From DASSFZ01 sp036514635 (lineage in GTDB: Bacteria; Chloroflexota; Anaerolineae; Fen-1058), in the NCBI GenBank assembly GCA_036514635.1, contig DATBWU010000234.1:1-8389 (forward strand): a stretch of 8,389 bases of DNA. The letters run 5' to 3'. The position numbers and the translations under genes are program-made. Below the pieces are notes generated by a model that was not told the origin of the DNA, did no database searches, and was given only the letters and a program-made list of their open reading frames with translations. Shown one piece after another: positions 1 to 4,930 of this stretch (positions are counted from its first letter, which is position 1; each line of letters begins with the position of its first letter).

Positions 1-5
1 GCGTA

Positions 6-28
6 GCGCGGCGAATTCATCGCCGCGC
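6..28. repeat. 9-bp perfect hairpin, possible terminator of an upstream gene
   Basis: GCGCGGCGA (6-14) is exactly complementary to TCGCCGCGC (20-28) around a 5-nt loop. No T-run follows on the plus strand, so an intrinsic terminator is only possible. If a gene entering from the left ends at the TAG at 4-6, the hairpin would sit directly behind it. Confidence 0.4.
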
Positions 29-60
29 GGACATGCGGCGCGCAAGTTTCTGACTTCAGG

Positions 61-82
61 CATATCGCCACCTGGCGATGTG
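61..82. repeat. Inverted repeat, possible operator or hairpin
   Basis: ATCGCCA (64-70) and TGGCGAT (73-79) pair perfectly around two bases. The pairing extends to 61-82 with one G-T wobble (63/80), giving 10-bp arms. The near absence of a loop fits a dimeric protein-binding site at least as well as an RNA hairpin. No bound regulator can be named. Confidence 0.35.
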
Positions 83-131
83 GAATTCTCAGAATGACAA
101 TCTGCGGAGTTATTTCTTGACAAGCCCTTAA

Positions 132-229
132 AGCCTGTCTGAAAAGTTGCTCGAAGCCCGCGTCTCGCGGGTATCCTCCGCAAGGACGCGGTGGACAGAG
201 CGCCGTATTTTGAGGTTTTCAGACAGGCT
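132..229. mobile_element. MITE-like 98-bp element with 14-bp perfect terminal inverted repeats
   Basis: AGCCTGTCTGAAAA (132-145) is repeated as its exact reverse complement at 216-229. The tetramer CTTA lies close to both ends (127-130 and 230-233) and could be a target-site duplication, with one unpaired base (131) on the left. The interior has no ORF and contains the first copy of a two-hairpin repeat. Size, perfect ends and lack of coding capacity suggest a non-autonomous element moved in trans, but no parent transposase is present. Alternatively the ends simply form the basal stem of a larger folded unit. Confidence 0.5.
156..196. repeat. Two-hairpin REP-like repeat, copy 1
   Basis: The first hairpin pairs CCCGCG (157-162) with CGCGGG (166-171) across a TCT loop. 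The second pairs 174-181 with 188-195 with one mismatch, around a short A-rich loop containing AGGA (183-186). The same layout recurs at 264-300 with sequence changes, so this is a family member and not a chance palindrome. It lies entirely inside the 132-229 inverted-repeat element. Confidence 0.55.
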
Positions 230-263
230 CTTACGGAACACGCAGCCCGCGAGCAGACTGATG

Positions 264-300
264 GCCTGCGTCTCGCAGGCCGTCCGCGAGGACGCGGACG
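264..300. repeat. Two-hairpin REP-like repeat, copy 2, just before the methyltransferase gene
   Basis: GCCTGCG (264-270) pairs perfectly with CGCAGGC (274-280) across a TCT loop. Directly adjacent, CGTCCGCG (281-288) pairs perfectly with CGCGGACG (293-300) across an AGGA loop. Relative to copy 1, the C-G pair at 159/169 is replaced by T-A at 267/277, which preserves the pairing. The element ends 15 nt before the GTG start at 316, so if transcribed it would form a stable structure in the 5' leader and could limit ribosome access or protect the mRNA end. Confidence 0.6.
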
Positions 301-315
301 CAGAGCCGTCGAGAT

Positions 316-1044
316 GTGAACTATCACCAGACGAGCAAACACGTGGCCCACCTCAAAGGCGAAGCGCGGGCGCAATACGTGCAGCGCCTGTTCGCCCGCA
401 TTGCGTTTCGATACGACTTGATGAACCGGCTGATGACTGCCGGGCAAGACGTGCGCTGGCGGCGCGAGGTCATTCGGCGCGCCCGGCTGCAACCCGGCGA
501 TCGATTGCTCGATCTCGGCGCGGGCACGGGCGACCTCGCGCGGGAGGCGCTCCGCCAGCAATCGCAATGCCGGCCGCTCGCCGCCGATTTCACGCTGGCG
601 ATGATGCTCGTTGGACGGCGGCGGCCCGGCAACACAATCCGGCGCTGGTCGGCGGCCGACGCGCTGCGCCTGCCTTTCCCCGATGCCTCGTTCGATGCCG
701 TCGTGTCGGGCTTTCTCTTGCGCAATGTAATCGACGTTCAGCAAGTCTTGCACGAGCAGTATCGCACCCTCAAGCCCGGAGGCCGCTGCGCAGCGCTCGA
801 CACGACGCGGCCTCGACGCAGCCTGTTGTCTCCGTTCATCCGGTTTCACATGCATCGCCTGATCCCTTTACTGGGCCGGCTGTTCACCGGGCAGGCAGAC
901 GCTTACACCTACCTGCCCGATTCGACCGAGACCTTCTTGACCGCCGAAGACCTCGCCGCTCGATTGAAGATAGTCGGCTTCCAAGAGGTGGGTTTCGTGC
1001 GGAAGATGTCGGGCACAGTCGCCATCCATTGGGGAATGAAATAA
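316..1044 (+). CDS. ubiE: UbiE/COQ5-type (menaquinone/ubiquinone) C-methyltransferase
   Basis: Class I SAM-dependent methyltransferase of 242 aa, the usual family length; members methylate the quinone ring near the end of menaquinone or ubiquinone synthesis. Visible: N-terminal RYDLMNRLM helix (32-40), SAM motif I LDLGAGTGDLA (65-75), acidic ribose-binding position D91, AADALRLPFPDASFD (113-127), LLRNV (134-138) in place of the usual GLRNV, and LKPGG (152-156). The two family signatures are imperfect: the first has T and D where S and H are usual, and the second reads DTTRP where E-x-S-[KR]-P is typical, so a related quinone substrate is possible. The start is GTG; the overlapping ATG at 314 meets a stop at once. 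The Shine-Dalgarno is weak (AGAG at 302-305) and structured repeats lie just upstream. No other quinone genes are adjacent. Confidence 0.85.
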   Translation: MNYHQTSKHVAHLKGEARAQYVQRLFARIAFRYDLMNRLMTAGQDVRWRREVIRRARLQPGDRLLDLGAGTGDLAREALRQQSQCRPLAADFTLAMMLVGRRRPGNTIRRWSAADALRLPFPDASFDAVVSGFLLRNVIDVQQVLHEQYRTLKPGGRCAALDTTRPRRSLLSPFIRFHMHRLIPLLGRLFTGQADAYTYLPDSTETFLTAEDLAARLKIVGFQEVGFVRKMSGTVAIHWGMK

Positions 1045-1055
1045 TCGGGATTTCA

Positions 1056-1064
1056 TGCTAAACT
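1056..1064 (+). promoter_or_regulatory. Possible extended -10 promoter for the CBS-ACT gene
   Basis: TGCTAAACT matches an extended -10 (TGn plus a hexamer with 4 of 6 consensus bases) shortly after the preceding stop. No good -35 is seen at 17 bp. It would give a leader of roughly 65 nt. Read-through from the methyltransferase gene is the alternative. Confidence 0.3.
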
Positions 1065-1121
1065 GTTATTGCGTATCGGACGATTTCTTGCGAACCCGCA
1101 TCCGCCTTCGCTCATCACAAT

Positions 1122-1126
1122 GGAGG
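1122..1126 (+). promoter_or_regulatory. Shine-Dalgarno GGAGG that fixes the CBS-ACT start
   Basis: GGAGG lies 9 nt before the ATG at 1136. The open frame continues upstream to 1055, but those 27 codons show no family similarity and would cover this site. Confidence 0.75.
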
Positions 1127-1135
1127 TCAAGAGCC

Positions 1136-1783
1136 ATGCTCGTCAAAGAGCGCATGTCGCGCCAGCCTATCCTCGCCTCGCCCGATCTGTCGATCAGCGA
1201 AGCCCTCAACCTGATGAAGAAGGAAAAAGTACGCCGCCTGCCGGTGGTCGACAAGCAGGGCCATCTCATCGGCATCGTGTCCGACAAAGACCTGCTACAC
1301 GCCTCGCCCTCCCCGGCCACCAGCCTGAGTGTCTGGGAGATCACCTATCTGCTGGGCAAGATCAAAGTGGAAGACGTGATGACCAGGAAAGTCATCACCG
1401 TGACCGAGGACACGCCGGTGGAAGACGCGGCGCGCATCATGGCCGACAACAAGATCGGCGGCCTGCCGGTGGTGGGCAACGACGGGGGCGTCGTCGGCAT
1501 CATCACCGAAACCGATCTGTTCAAGCTGTTCCTGGAACTGCTCGGCGCGCGCGAGAAAGGCGTGCGGATGACCATGCTCGTGCACAACCAGATCGGCGAA
1601 CTGGCCAAGATCACACAGGCGATCACCGCCAGCGGCGGCAACATCATGGCGCTGGCTACCTACTTGGGCACCGATTCGACCAACCGCGAAGTGATGATGA
1701 AGGTCGCCAGCATTTCCAAAGACGACTTACTGGAAACGATCAAGCCGCTGGTGGTTGAGATCCGCGACGTGCGCGAAGCGTAG
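1136..1783 (+). CDS. Tandem CBS domain plus ACT domain regulatory protein (AcuB-like)
   Basis: A 215-aa cytoplasmic protein with two CBS modules, about residues 1-60 (IVSDKDLL at 47-54) and 79-135 (GIITETDLF at 121-129), followed by an ACT domain at about 144-212 (VRMTMLVHNQIGELAKITQA). CBS pairs form a Bateman module that usually binds adenine nucleotides; ACT domains usually bind amino acids or other small ligands. The architecture and length match proteins annotated as AcuB-like, named from a Bacillus acetoin-utilisation locus, but no acetoin gene lies nearby, so only a ligand-sensing role is inferred. No catalytic or DNA-binding domain is attached, so it must act on a partner. It follows the methyltransferase by 91 bp and is closed by a strong hairpin at 1809-1840. 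Confidence 0.85.
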   Translation: MLVKERMSRQPILASPDLSISEALNLMKKEKVRRLPVVDKQGHLIGIVSDKDLLHASPSPATSLSVWEITYLLGKIKVEDVMTRKVITVTEDTPVEDAARIMADNKIGGLPVVGNDGGVVGIITETDLFKLFLELLGAREKGVRMTMLVHNQIGELAKITQAITASGGNIMALATYLGTDSTNREVMMKVASISKDDLLETIKPLVVEIRDVREA

Positions 1784-1804
1784 CCGCGCCTCTCTTCCGC
1801 TTCG

Positions 1805-1843
1805 ACGACACGGCCCGGCGATCACCTCCGCCGGGCCGTGCGT
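1805..1843 (+). terminator. Strong hairpin terminator after the CBS-ACT gene
   Basis: A perfect 12-bp GC-rich stem (1809-1820 with 1829-1840) encloses an 8-nt loop. Three more pairs form beyond a bulged A at 1808. It starts 25 nt after the stop codon. The trailing T-run is poor (CGTTCAT), so termination may be factor-assisted. Confidence 0.65.
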
Positions 1844-1872
1844 TCATAGCGGGATGCAATAGCGAGTCCGGG

Positions 1873-1901
1873 TTGACCGCCTCACCGATTTCGTGTAGAC
1901 T
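1873..1901 (+). promoter_or_regulatory. Predicted promoter of the toxin-antitoxin operon
   Basis: TTGACC (1873-1878) and TAGACT (1896-1901) are separated by 17 bp. They lie between the upstream terminator and the antitoxin start, placing transcription start near 1908. Phd-type antitoxins commonly repress their own promoter, but no clear operator palindrome is seen here. Confidence 0.5.
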
Positions 1902-1948
1902 CATCGTAGGACAATACGCCAACATCGCCAACAAGAGGAGTCTGTCTT

Positions 1949-2245
1949 ATGGAGTTCGTATCCGTTCGGGATTTACGTATTCAACCCGGCCTCGTCTGGA
2001 AGCGGCTGTCTGAAACCGGCGAGCTGATCATCACTTCCAACGGCAAACCGATCGCCTTGCTATCGGGCATTACCGACGCGACCCTGGAACAAACGCTGAC
2101 CGCGCTGCGGCGCGCACGCGCTCAGGTCGCCGTATCTCAACTACGCGCGAAGGCCCAGGCACGGGGCACACATAAGTTGACAATGACCGCGATCAATGCC
2201 GAGATCAAATCAACAAGGCGCAGCCGTAAAAGCCCCGGTCGTTAA
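1949..2245 (+). CDS. Phd/YefM-family antitoxin
   Basis: A 98-aa protein with the Phd/YefM N-terminal DNA-binding and dimerisation fold. The run SVRDLRIQPGLVWKRLSETG followed by ELIITSNGKPIALLSGI (residues about 5-41) is the hallmark of the family. The C-terminal part (about 45-98) is basic and probably disordered until it wraps the toxin, as is known for the family. The ATG has a good Shine-Dalgarno (AGAGGAG at 1934-1940, spacing 8). Its TAA overlaps the toxin ATG by one base (TAATG), the tight coupling expected of a type II pair. Base composition across this pair looks less GC-rich than its neighbours by eye, which fits acquisition by transfer. Confidence 0.85.
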   Translation: MEFVSVRDLRIQPGLVWKRLSETGELIITSNGKPIALLSGITDATLEQTLTALRRARAQVAVSQLRAKAQARGTHKLTMTAINAEIKSTRRSRKSPGR

Positions 2246-2664
2246 TGGCGATGCATGTCGTATTGGACACGAACGTGCTCGTCGCCGGTTTGCTGACACC
2301 CCACGGGCCACCAGGTCGTGTCATCGACTTGATTCTCAACGGTGACCTGACGCCTTGCTTCGACGACCGTATCTTAGCCGAGTATCGCGAGGTTCTAAGC
2401 CGCCCCAAGTTTGGCCTTGATCCCGATCAGATTGAAGCCGTCTTAGACTACATAGAAGGCGAGGGGCTTCACTTCATCGCCAAGCCGCTCGATATTTCAC
2501 TCCCTGATCCTGATGATCGCGCGTTCCTGGAAATGGCTGTAGCGGCTGAGGCGGAATGCTTGATCACAGGTAACCCGCGACATTTCCCTGCAAAATCGCG
2601 TTACGGACTCCGAGTCATCGGCCCTCGCGAGTTTATCGAGCAATGGCCGCCCAATCCCGAGTAG
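2245..2664 (+). CDS. PIN-domain toxin (COG1569-type putative ribonuclease)
   Basis: A 139-aa PIN-domain protein, the probable toxin partner of the Phd-like antitoxin. PIN toxins are metal-dependent ribonucleases that cut RNA until neutralised. Acidic active-site candidates are D8 (in VLDTNVLVAG), E46 (in AEYREVL) and D90/D91 (in LPDPDDRAFLEMA). The late position reads ITGNPRHF, with N110 where many PIN proteins have Asp; I believe this is common in this subfamily and does not mean inactivity. The ATG at 2245 gives one-base overlap with the antitoxin stop; an ATG at 2251 is the alternative start. Its stop is only 4 nt before the peptidase gene, so read-through is likely. Confidence 0.85.
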   Translation: MAMHVVLDTNVLVAGLLTPHGPPGRVIDLILNGDLTPCFDDRILAEYREVLSRPKFGLDPDQIEAVLDYIEGEGLHFIAKPLDISLPDPDDRAFLEMAVAAEAECLITGNPRHFPAKSRYGLRVIGPREFIEQWPPNPE

Positions 2665-2668
2665 TGCG

Positions 2669-3664
2669 ATGTCCAGCCTGAGAAACTCAATCACCGACGT
2701 TCCCGGCATCAAAGTCGGTCACGCCCACGACCTCGACGCCTTGACGGGCGTGACGGTGGTGTTGTGCGAAGGCGGAGCCGTGGGTGGAGTCGATCAGCGC
2801 GGCGGCGCGCCGGGTACGCGCGAGACCGATCTGCTGCGCCCGGTGCACTTGGTGCAGAAGGTTCACGCCGTCGTGCTGGCCGGGGGCAGTGCGTTTGGAC
2901 TCGATGCGGCGAGCGGCGTGATGAGGTATCTCGAAGAGCGAGGCATCGGCTTCGACACGCAGGTTGCCAAAGTGCCGATCGTCCCGGCGGCGATCCTGTT
3001 CGATCTCGCGATCGGAAAATCGACGGTGCGACCTGACGCGGCGATGGGTTACGCGGCGTGCCAACACGCGACCGGCGAAGAGGCCGAGAATGGCAACGTC
3101 GGCGCGGGAGCCGGCGCGACGGTCGGCAAGGTCTTCGGTATGGGCCACGCAATGAAGTCGGGCACGGGCACGGCGTCGATCGACCTGGGCAGCGGGGTCA
3201 TCGTCGCTGCCTTGTTCGCGGTCAACGTCTTCGGCGACGTGGTGGATCCCGACACAGGCAGAATCATCGCCGGCGCGCGTAAGATCGAACTGTTGCCCGG
3301 CAAGAAGGGCCAGGCGATTCAGTTCGCCGACACGCTTGCCACGCTCAAGTCGTTCGTGGGCAAGACCATCTTGCGCTTCGCCAGCAAGAGCAATACCGTT
3401 ATCGGCGTCGTAGCGACGAATGCTGGCCTGACCAAAGAGGAAGCCAACAAGGTCGCGCAGATGGCGCACGACGGGCTGGCACGCGCCGTTCGCCCGGCGC
3501 ATACAATGTTCGATGGCGACACAATCTTCGCACTGGCGACGGGCAACAAGAAAGCCGACGTCAGCCTGATCGGCGCATACGCCGCCGAAGTGACCGCGCG
3601 GGCGATCGTCAACGCAGCCCAGTATGCCAAGCCGGCAGGCGGTGTTCCCGGCCTTGCCGGATGA
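2669..3664 (+). CDS. P1-family peptidase (S58, DmpA-like aminopeptidase)
   Basis: A 331-aa member of the P1/DmpA family of N-terminal nucleophile hydrolases. Known members cleave N-terminal residues, including D- or beta-amino acids, after cutting themselves into two chains. Visible: SITDVPGIKVGHAHD (7-21), the glycine-rich GGAPGTRETDLL (45-56), AGGSAFGLDAASGV (71-84), GNVGAGAGATVGK (142-154) and the probable self-cleavage site SNTVIGVVATNA (241-252). By family analogy, autoproteolysis would fall between N242 and T243, exposing Thr as the nucleophile. Length is normal and there is no signal peptide, so it is probably cytoplasmic. The start lies 4 nt after the PIN-toxin stop with only a weak Shine-Dalgarno, suggesting translational coupling. 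Substrate unknown. Confidence 0.88.
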   Translation: MSSLRNSITDVPGIKVGHAHDLDALTGVTVVLCEGGAVGGVDQRGGAPGTRETDLLRPVHLVQKVHAVVLAGGSAFGLDAASGVMRYLEERGIGFDTQVAKVPIVPAAILFDLAIGKSTVRPDAAMGYAACQHATGEEAENGNVGAGAGATVGKVFGMGHAMKSGTGTASIDLGSGVIVAALFAVNVFGDVVDPDTGRIIAGARKIELLPGKKGQAIQFADTLATLKSFVGKTILRFASKSNTVIGVVATNAGLTKEEANKVAQMAHDGLARAVRPAHTMFDGDTIFALATGNKKADVSLIGAYAAEVTARAIVNAAQYAKPAGGVPGLAG

Positions 3665-3680
3665 CGGGAAAAGATCGATC

Positions 3681-3704
3681 CACGAATTCACACGAATGAA
3701 CACA
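3681..3704. repeat. 10-nt periodic intergenic repeat (CACGAATTCA type)
   Basis: CACGAATTCA (3681-3690) is followed by CACGAATGAA (3691-3700) and a partial third unit, CACA. I recognise CACGAAT-type tracts as scattered intergenic repeats in environmental bacterial genomes; that is memory, not a search. It sits between the peptidase stop and the hairpin at 3707. Confidence 0.4.
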
Positions 3705-3706
3705 AA

Positions 3707-3738
3707 GATGGGTGCTGGTCTTCCGACCAGCACCCATC
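3707..3738 (-). terminator. Perfect 14-bp stem hairpin between converging genes
   Basis: GATGGGTGCTGGTC (3707-3720) pairs perfectly with 3725-3738 across a TTCC loop. Read on the minus strand, the stem is followed by a T-rich run (TTTGTGTT), as in an intrinsic terminator for the Uma2 gene. On the plus strand no T-run follows directly. It may stop transcription from both sides or be part of a dispersed repeat. Confidence 0.6.
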
Positions 3739-3756
3739 AGTAAGCGACCTCTCCGC

Positions 3757-3780
3757 ACCCCGGCGTGGGGTCTTCTATTC
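3757..3780 (+). terminator. Weak plus-strand terminator candidate
   Basis: ACCCC (3757-3761) pairs with GGGGT (3767-3771) and is followed by the pyrimidine-rich CTTCTATTC. The stem is only 5 bp and overlaps the end of the convergent Uma2 gene. Confidence 0.25.
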
Positions 3781-4344
3781 TTCAAACAAGCTCGCCACAA
3801 GCACGCTGAACCCGGGTAACACGTCGTCGCCTGTCAGTGCGTCGGATTCGCCAAACTCGCGCACGTCCGTCATCGAGCGATAGGCATACACCGTTCGAGT
3901 CTCAGGATGAGCGACCCACACCAGCCTGACACCAACACTGAAGTATTCGCGGAGTTTTTGGATCACATCGTTCCAGCGGTCGTCCGGTGACATGATTTCG
4001 ACGACCAGATCGGGAGCGACATCCAGAAAACCGCCCTTCTGCTTCCTCCGCGCATATCGTTCATTCGAGATAAACGCCACGTCCGCTGCGCGAACCGTAT
4101 CAGGGTCGCGATGAGTATAAATTCCGACCTCGCCCACTCGGACCTTACCCAGCTTGTGCTGTCTCACAAAAGTCTTGATATATTCATCGAAGTTACTTTC
4201 GTAGCCAGCATGTGGATCGCCAGTCGGGCTCATGTGCACGATTCTCCCTTCGACCAGTTCGCACGAGCCGATATCGCCCATCGCCAGCAAATCCTCGCCA
4301 GTGATGCGTGTTTCTATTTGCGGTGGGGCAACCTGGGTAGCCAT
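3775..4344 (-). CDS. Uma2-family PD-(D/E)xK nuclease-fold protein
   Basis: A 189-aa Uma2 (DUF820) protein, close to the usual family length. The family has a restriction-endonuclease-like fold and is greatly expanded in Cyanobacteria and Chloroflexota; its biological role is unsettled. Visible: CELVEGRIVHMSPTGDPHAG (28-47), RAADVAFIS (85-93) carrying D89, and APDLVVEIMSPDDR (110-123) carrying D112 and E116, then K130 in VIQKLREYF; together these make the PD-(D/E)xK core. A C-terminal GDDVLPGFSV (172-181) is also typical. ATG 4344 is chosen because a good Shine-Dalgarno (GAGGTGA) lies 5 nt upstream; the frame stays open to 4401, but that extension would cover the likely promoter. It is separated by 61 bp from the TPR gene and probably transcribed alone. 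Confidence 0.85.
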   Translation of the reverse strand: MATQVAPPQIETRITGEDLLAMGDIGSCELVEGRIVHMSPTGDPHAGYESNFDEYIKTFVRQHKLGKVRVGEVGIYTHRDPDTVRAADVAFISNERYARRKQKGGFLDVAPDLVVEIMSPDDRWNDVIQKLREYFSVGVRLVWVAHPETRTVYAYRSMTDVREFGESDALTGDDVLPGFSVLVASLFEE

Positions 4345-4349
4345 CGTTC

Positions 4350-4356
4350 TCACCTC
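4350..4356 (-). promoter_or_regulatory. Shine-Dalgarno GAGGTGA of the Uma2 gene
   Basis: On the minus strand GAGGTGA sits 5 nt before the ATG at 4344. It decides for this start over any start up to 4401. Confidence 0.7.
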
Positions 4357-4367
4357 GCTTGCCGGTA

Positions 4368-4376
4368 AATATAGCA
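4368..4376 (-). promoter_or_regulatory. Extended -10 promoter of the Uma2 gene
   Basis: The minus strand reads TGCTATATT: a TGn extension plus TATATT, with 5 of 6 consensus bases. No good -35 is seen, which extended -10 promoters tolerate. Transcription would start near 4361 and give a leader of under 20 nt. Confidence 0.5.
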
Positions 4377-4405
4377 CAGTGATACTCGCGGCGGCAAGCA
4401 CGCGG

Positions 4406-4894
4406 TCAATTCAACCTCGCCCGCAGCGCATCCAGCCGCCGCTGCGCCTCGTCGTAGTTGGGCATAATCTCAAGCGCCTTGCGATAGCAGCGAAGCGCCT
4501 CATCCCACGGGCCGATCTTTTCATACACGCGCCCCAGGTTCATCCACGGAAAATGTGGCGCTTCGTAGCGCGGCGCGAGCGTCGCTTTCACCAGCCACTC
4601 GATGGCCTCACGCGGGCGATCCATCTCGATCAAATAGGCGCCGATGTCGTTGTACGGATTGCCGAATGCCGGATCGACTTCGATCGCCTTCCGGCACGCT
4701 TCGATCGCATCGTCGTAGCGCCCAAGAAACGAGTACGTCCAGCCGAGGAAGGTGTGCGCTTCGGCAGTGGGATAAACTTCGATGCTGCGCTTGTACAGCC
4801 TGATCGCGTCGGCCAGATTGCCGGCCACCTGTTGCGCGTACGCACGCTGAAACAACAGGTCGGCGTGTTGACGTGCTTGAGTGGGTTCGTTCAT
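4406..4894 (-). CDS. Tetratricopeptide repeat (TPR) protein
   Basis: A 162-aa soluble protein consisting almost wholly of four TPR units, about residues 12-42, 46-75, 79-108 and 114-145. Clear examples are AHTFLGWTYSFLGRYDDAIE and NLGRVYEKIGPWDEALRCYR. TPRs form a helical groove that binds other proteins; there is no enzymatic domain, signal peptide or membrane segment. It lies 36 nt downstream of the Clp-like ATPase on the same strand, so the two are probably co-transcribed and it could be an adaptor or co-chaperone of that ATPase (inference). The start is uncertain: ATG 4894 is preceded by a G-rich stretch, while ATG 4915 would add 7 residues and has only a distant GAGGG. Tandem TPRs prevent assignment to one functional family. 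Confidence 0.8.
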   Translation of the reverse strand: MNEPTQARQHADLLFQRAYAQQVAGNLADAIRLYKRSIEVYPTAEAHTFLGWTYSFLGRYDDAIEACRKAIEVDPAFGNPYNDIGAYLIEMDRPREAIEWLVKATLAPRYEAPHFPWMNLGRVYEKIGPWDEALRCYRKALEIMPNYDEAQRRLDALRARLN

Positions 4895-4930
4895 AAGGCC
4901 CCCATCCCCAACCATCCAACTTACAAACCC

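Larger units (their letters stand above)
1..315. other. Gene-free leader rich in inverted repeats
   Basis: No convincing coding region is seen in these 315 bases. They hold two hairpins (6-28 and 61-82), a 98-bp element with inverted ends (132-229) and two copies of a two-hairpin repeat (156-196 and 264-300). A perfect TTGACA lies at 117-122, but no -10 hexamer follows at 15-19 bp, because the inverted-repeat element begins 9 bp downstream. The triplet at 4-6 is TAG, so a gene entering from the left could end there, but this cannot be tested within the window. Confidence 0.6.

Noticed and set aside
117..145. Promoter of the methyltransferase gene starting from TTGACA at 117
   Set aside because: No acceptable -10 hexamer occurs 15-19 bp downstream, and the start codon is nearly 200 bp away behind structured repeats.
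156..300. CRISPR array
   Set aside because: There are only two diverged, internally palindromic copies, with no conserved repeat and spacer layout and no cas genes.
147..1061. 304-aa plus-strand open frame overlapping the methyltransferase gene
   Set aside because: It is Arg/Pro/Ala-rich with no recognisable domain, runs through the repeat region and shares DNA with a clear UbiE-type gene in another frame. It is a high-GC shadow frame.
1055..1135. 27-codon N-terminal extension of the CBS-ACT protein
   Set aside because: It shows no similarity to CBS proteins, and a good Shine-Dalgarno (1122-1126) supports the ATG at 1136.
2687..3733. 348-aa minus-strand open frame opposite the P1 peptidase
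   Set aside because: It has no family motifs and strongly biased composition, and the opposite strand encodes an unmistakable peptidase.
4345..4401. 19-codon extension of the Uma2 protein
   Set aside because: It overlaps the extended -10 promoter and the Shine-Dalgarno, and the family similarity starts after MATQ.
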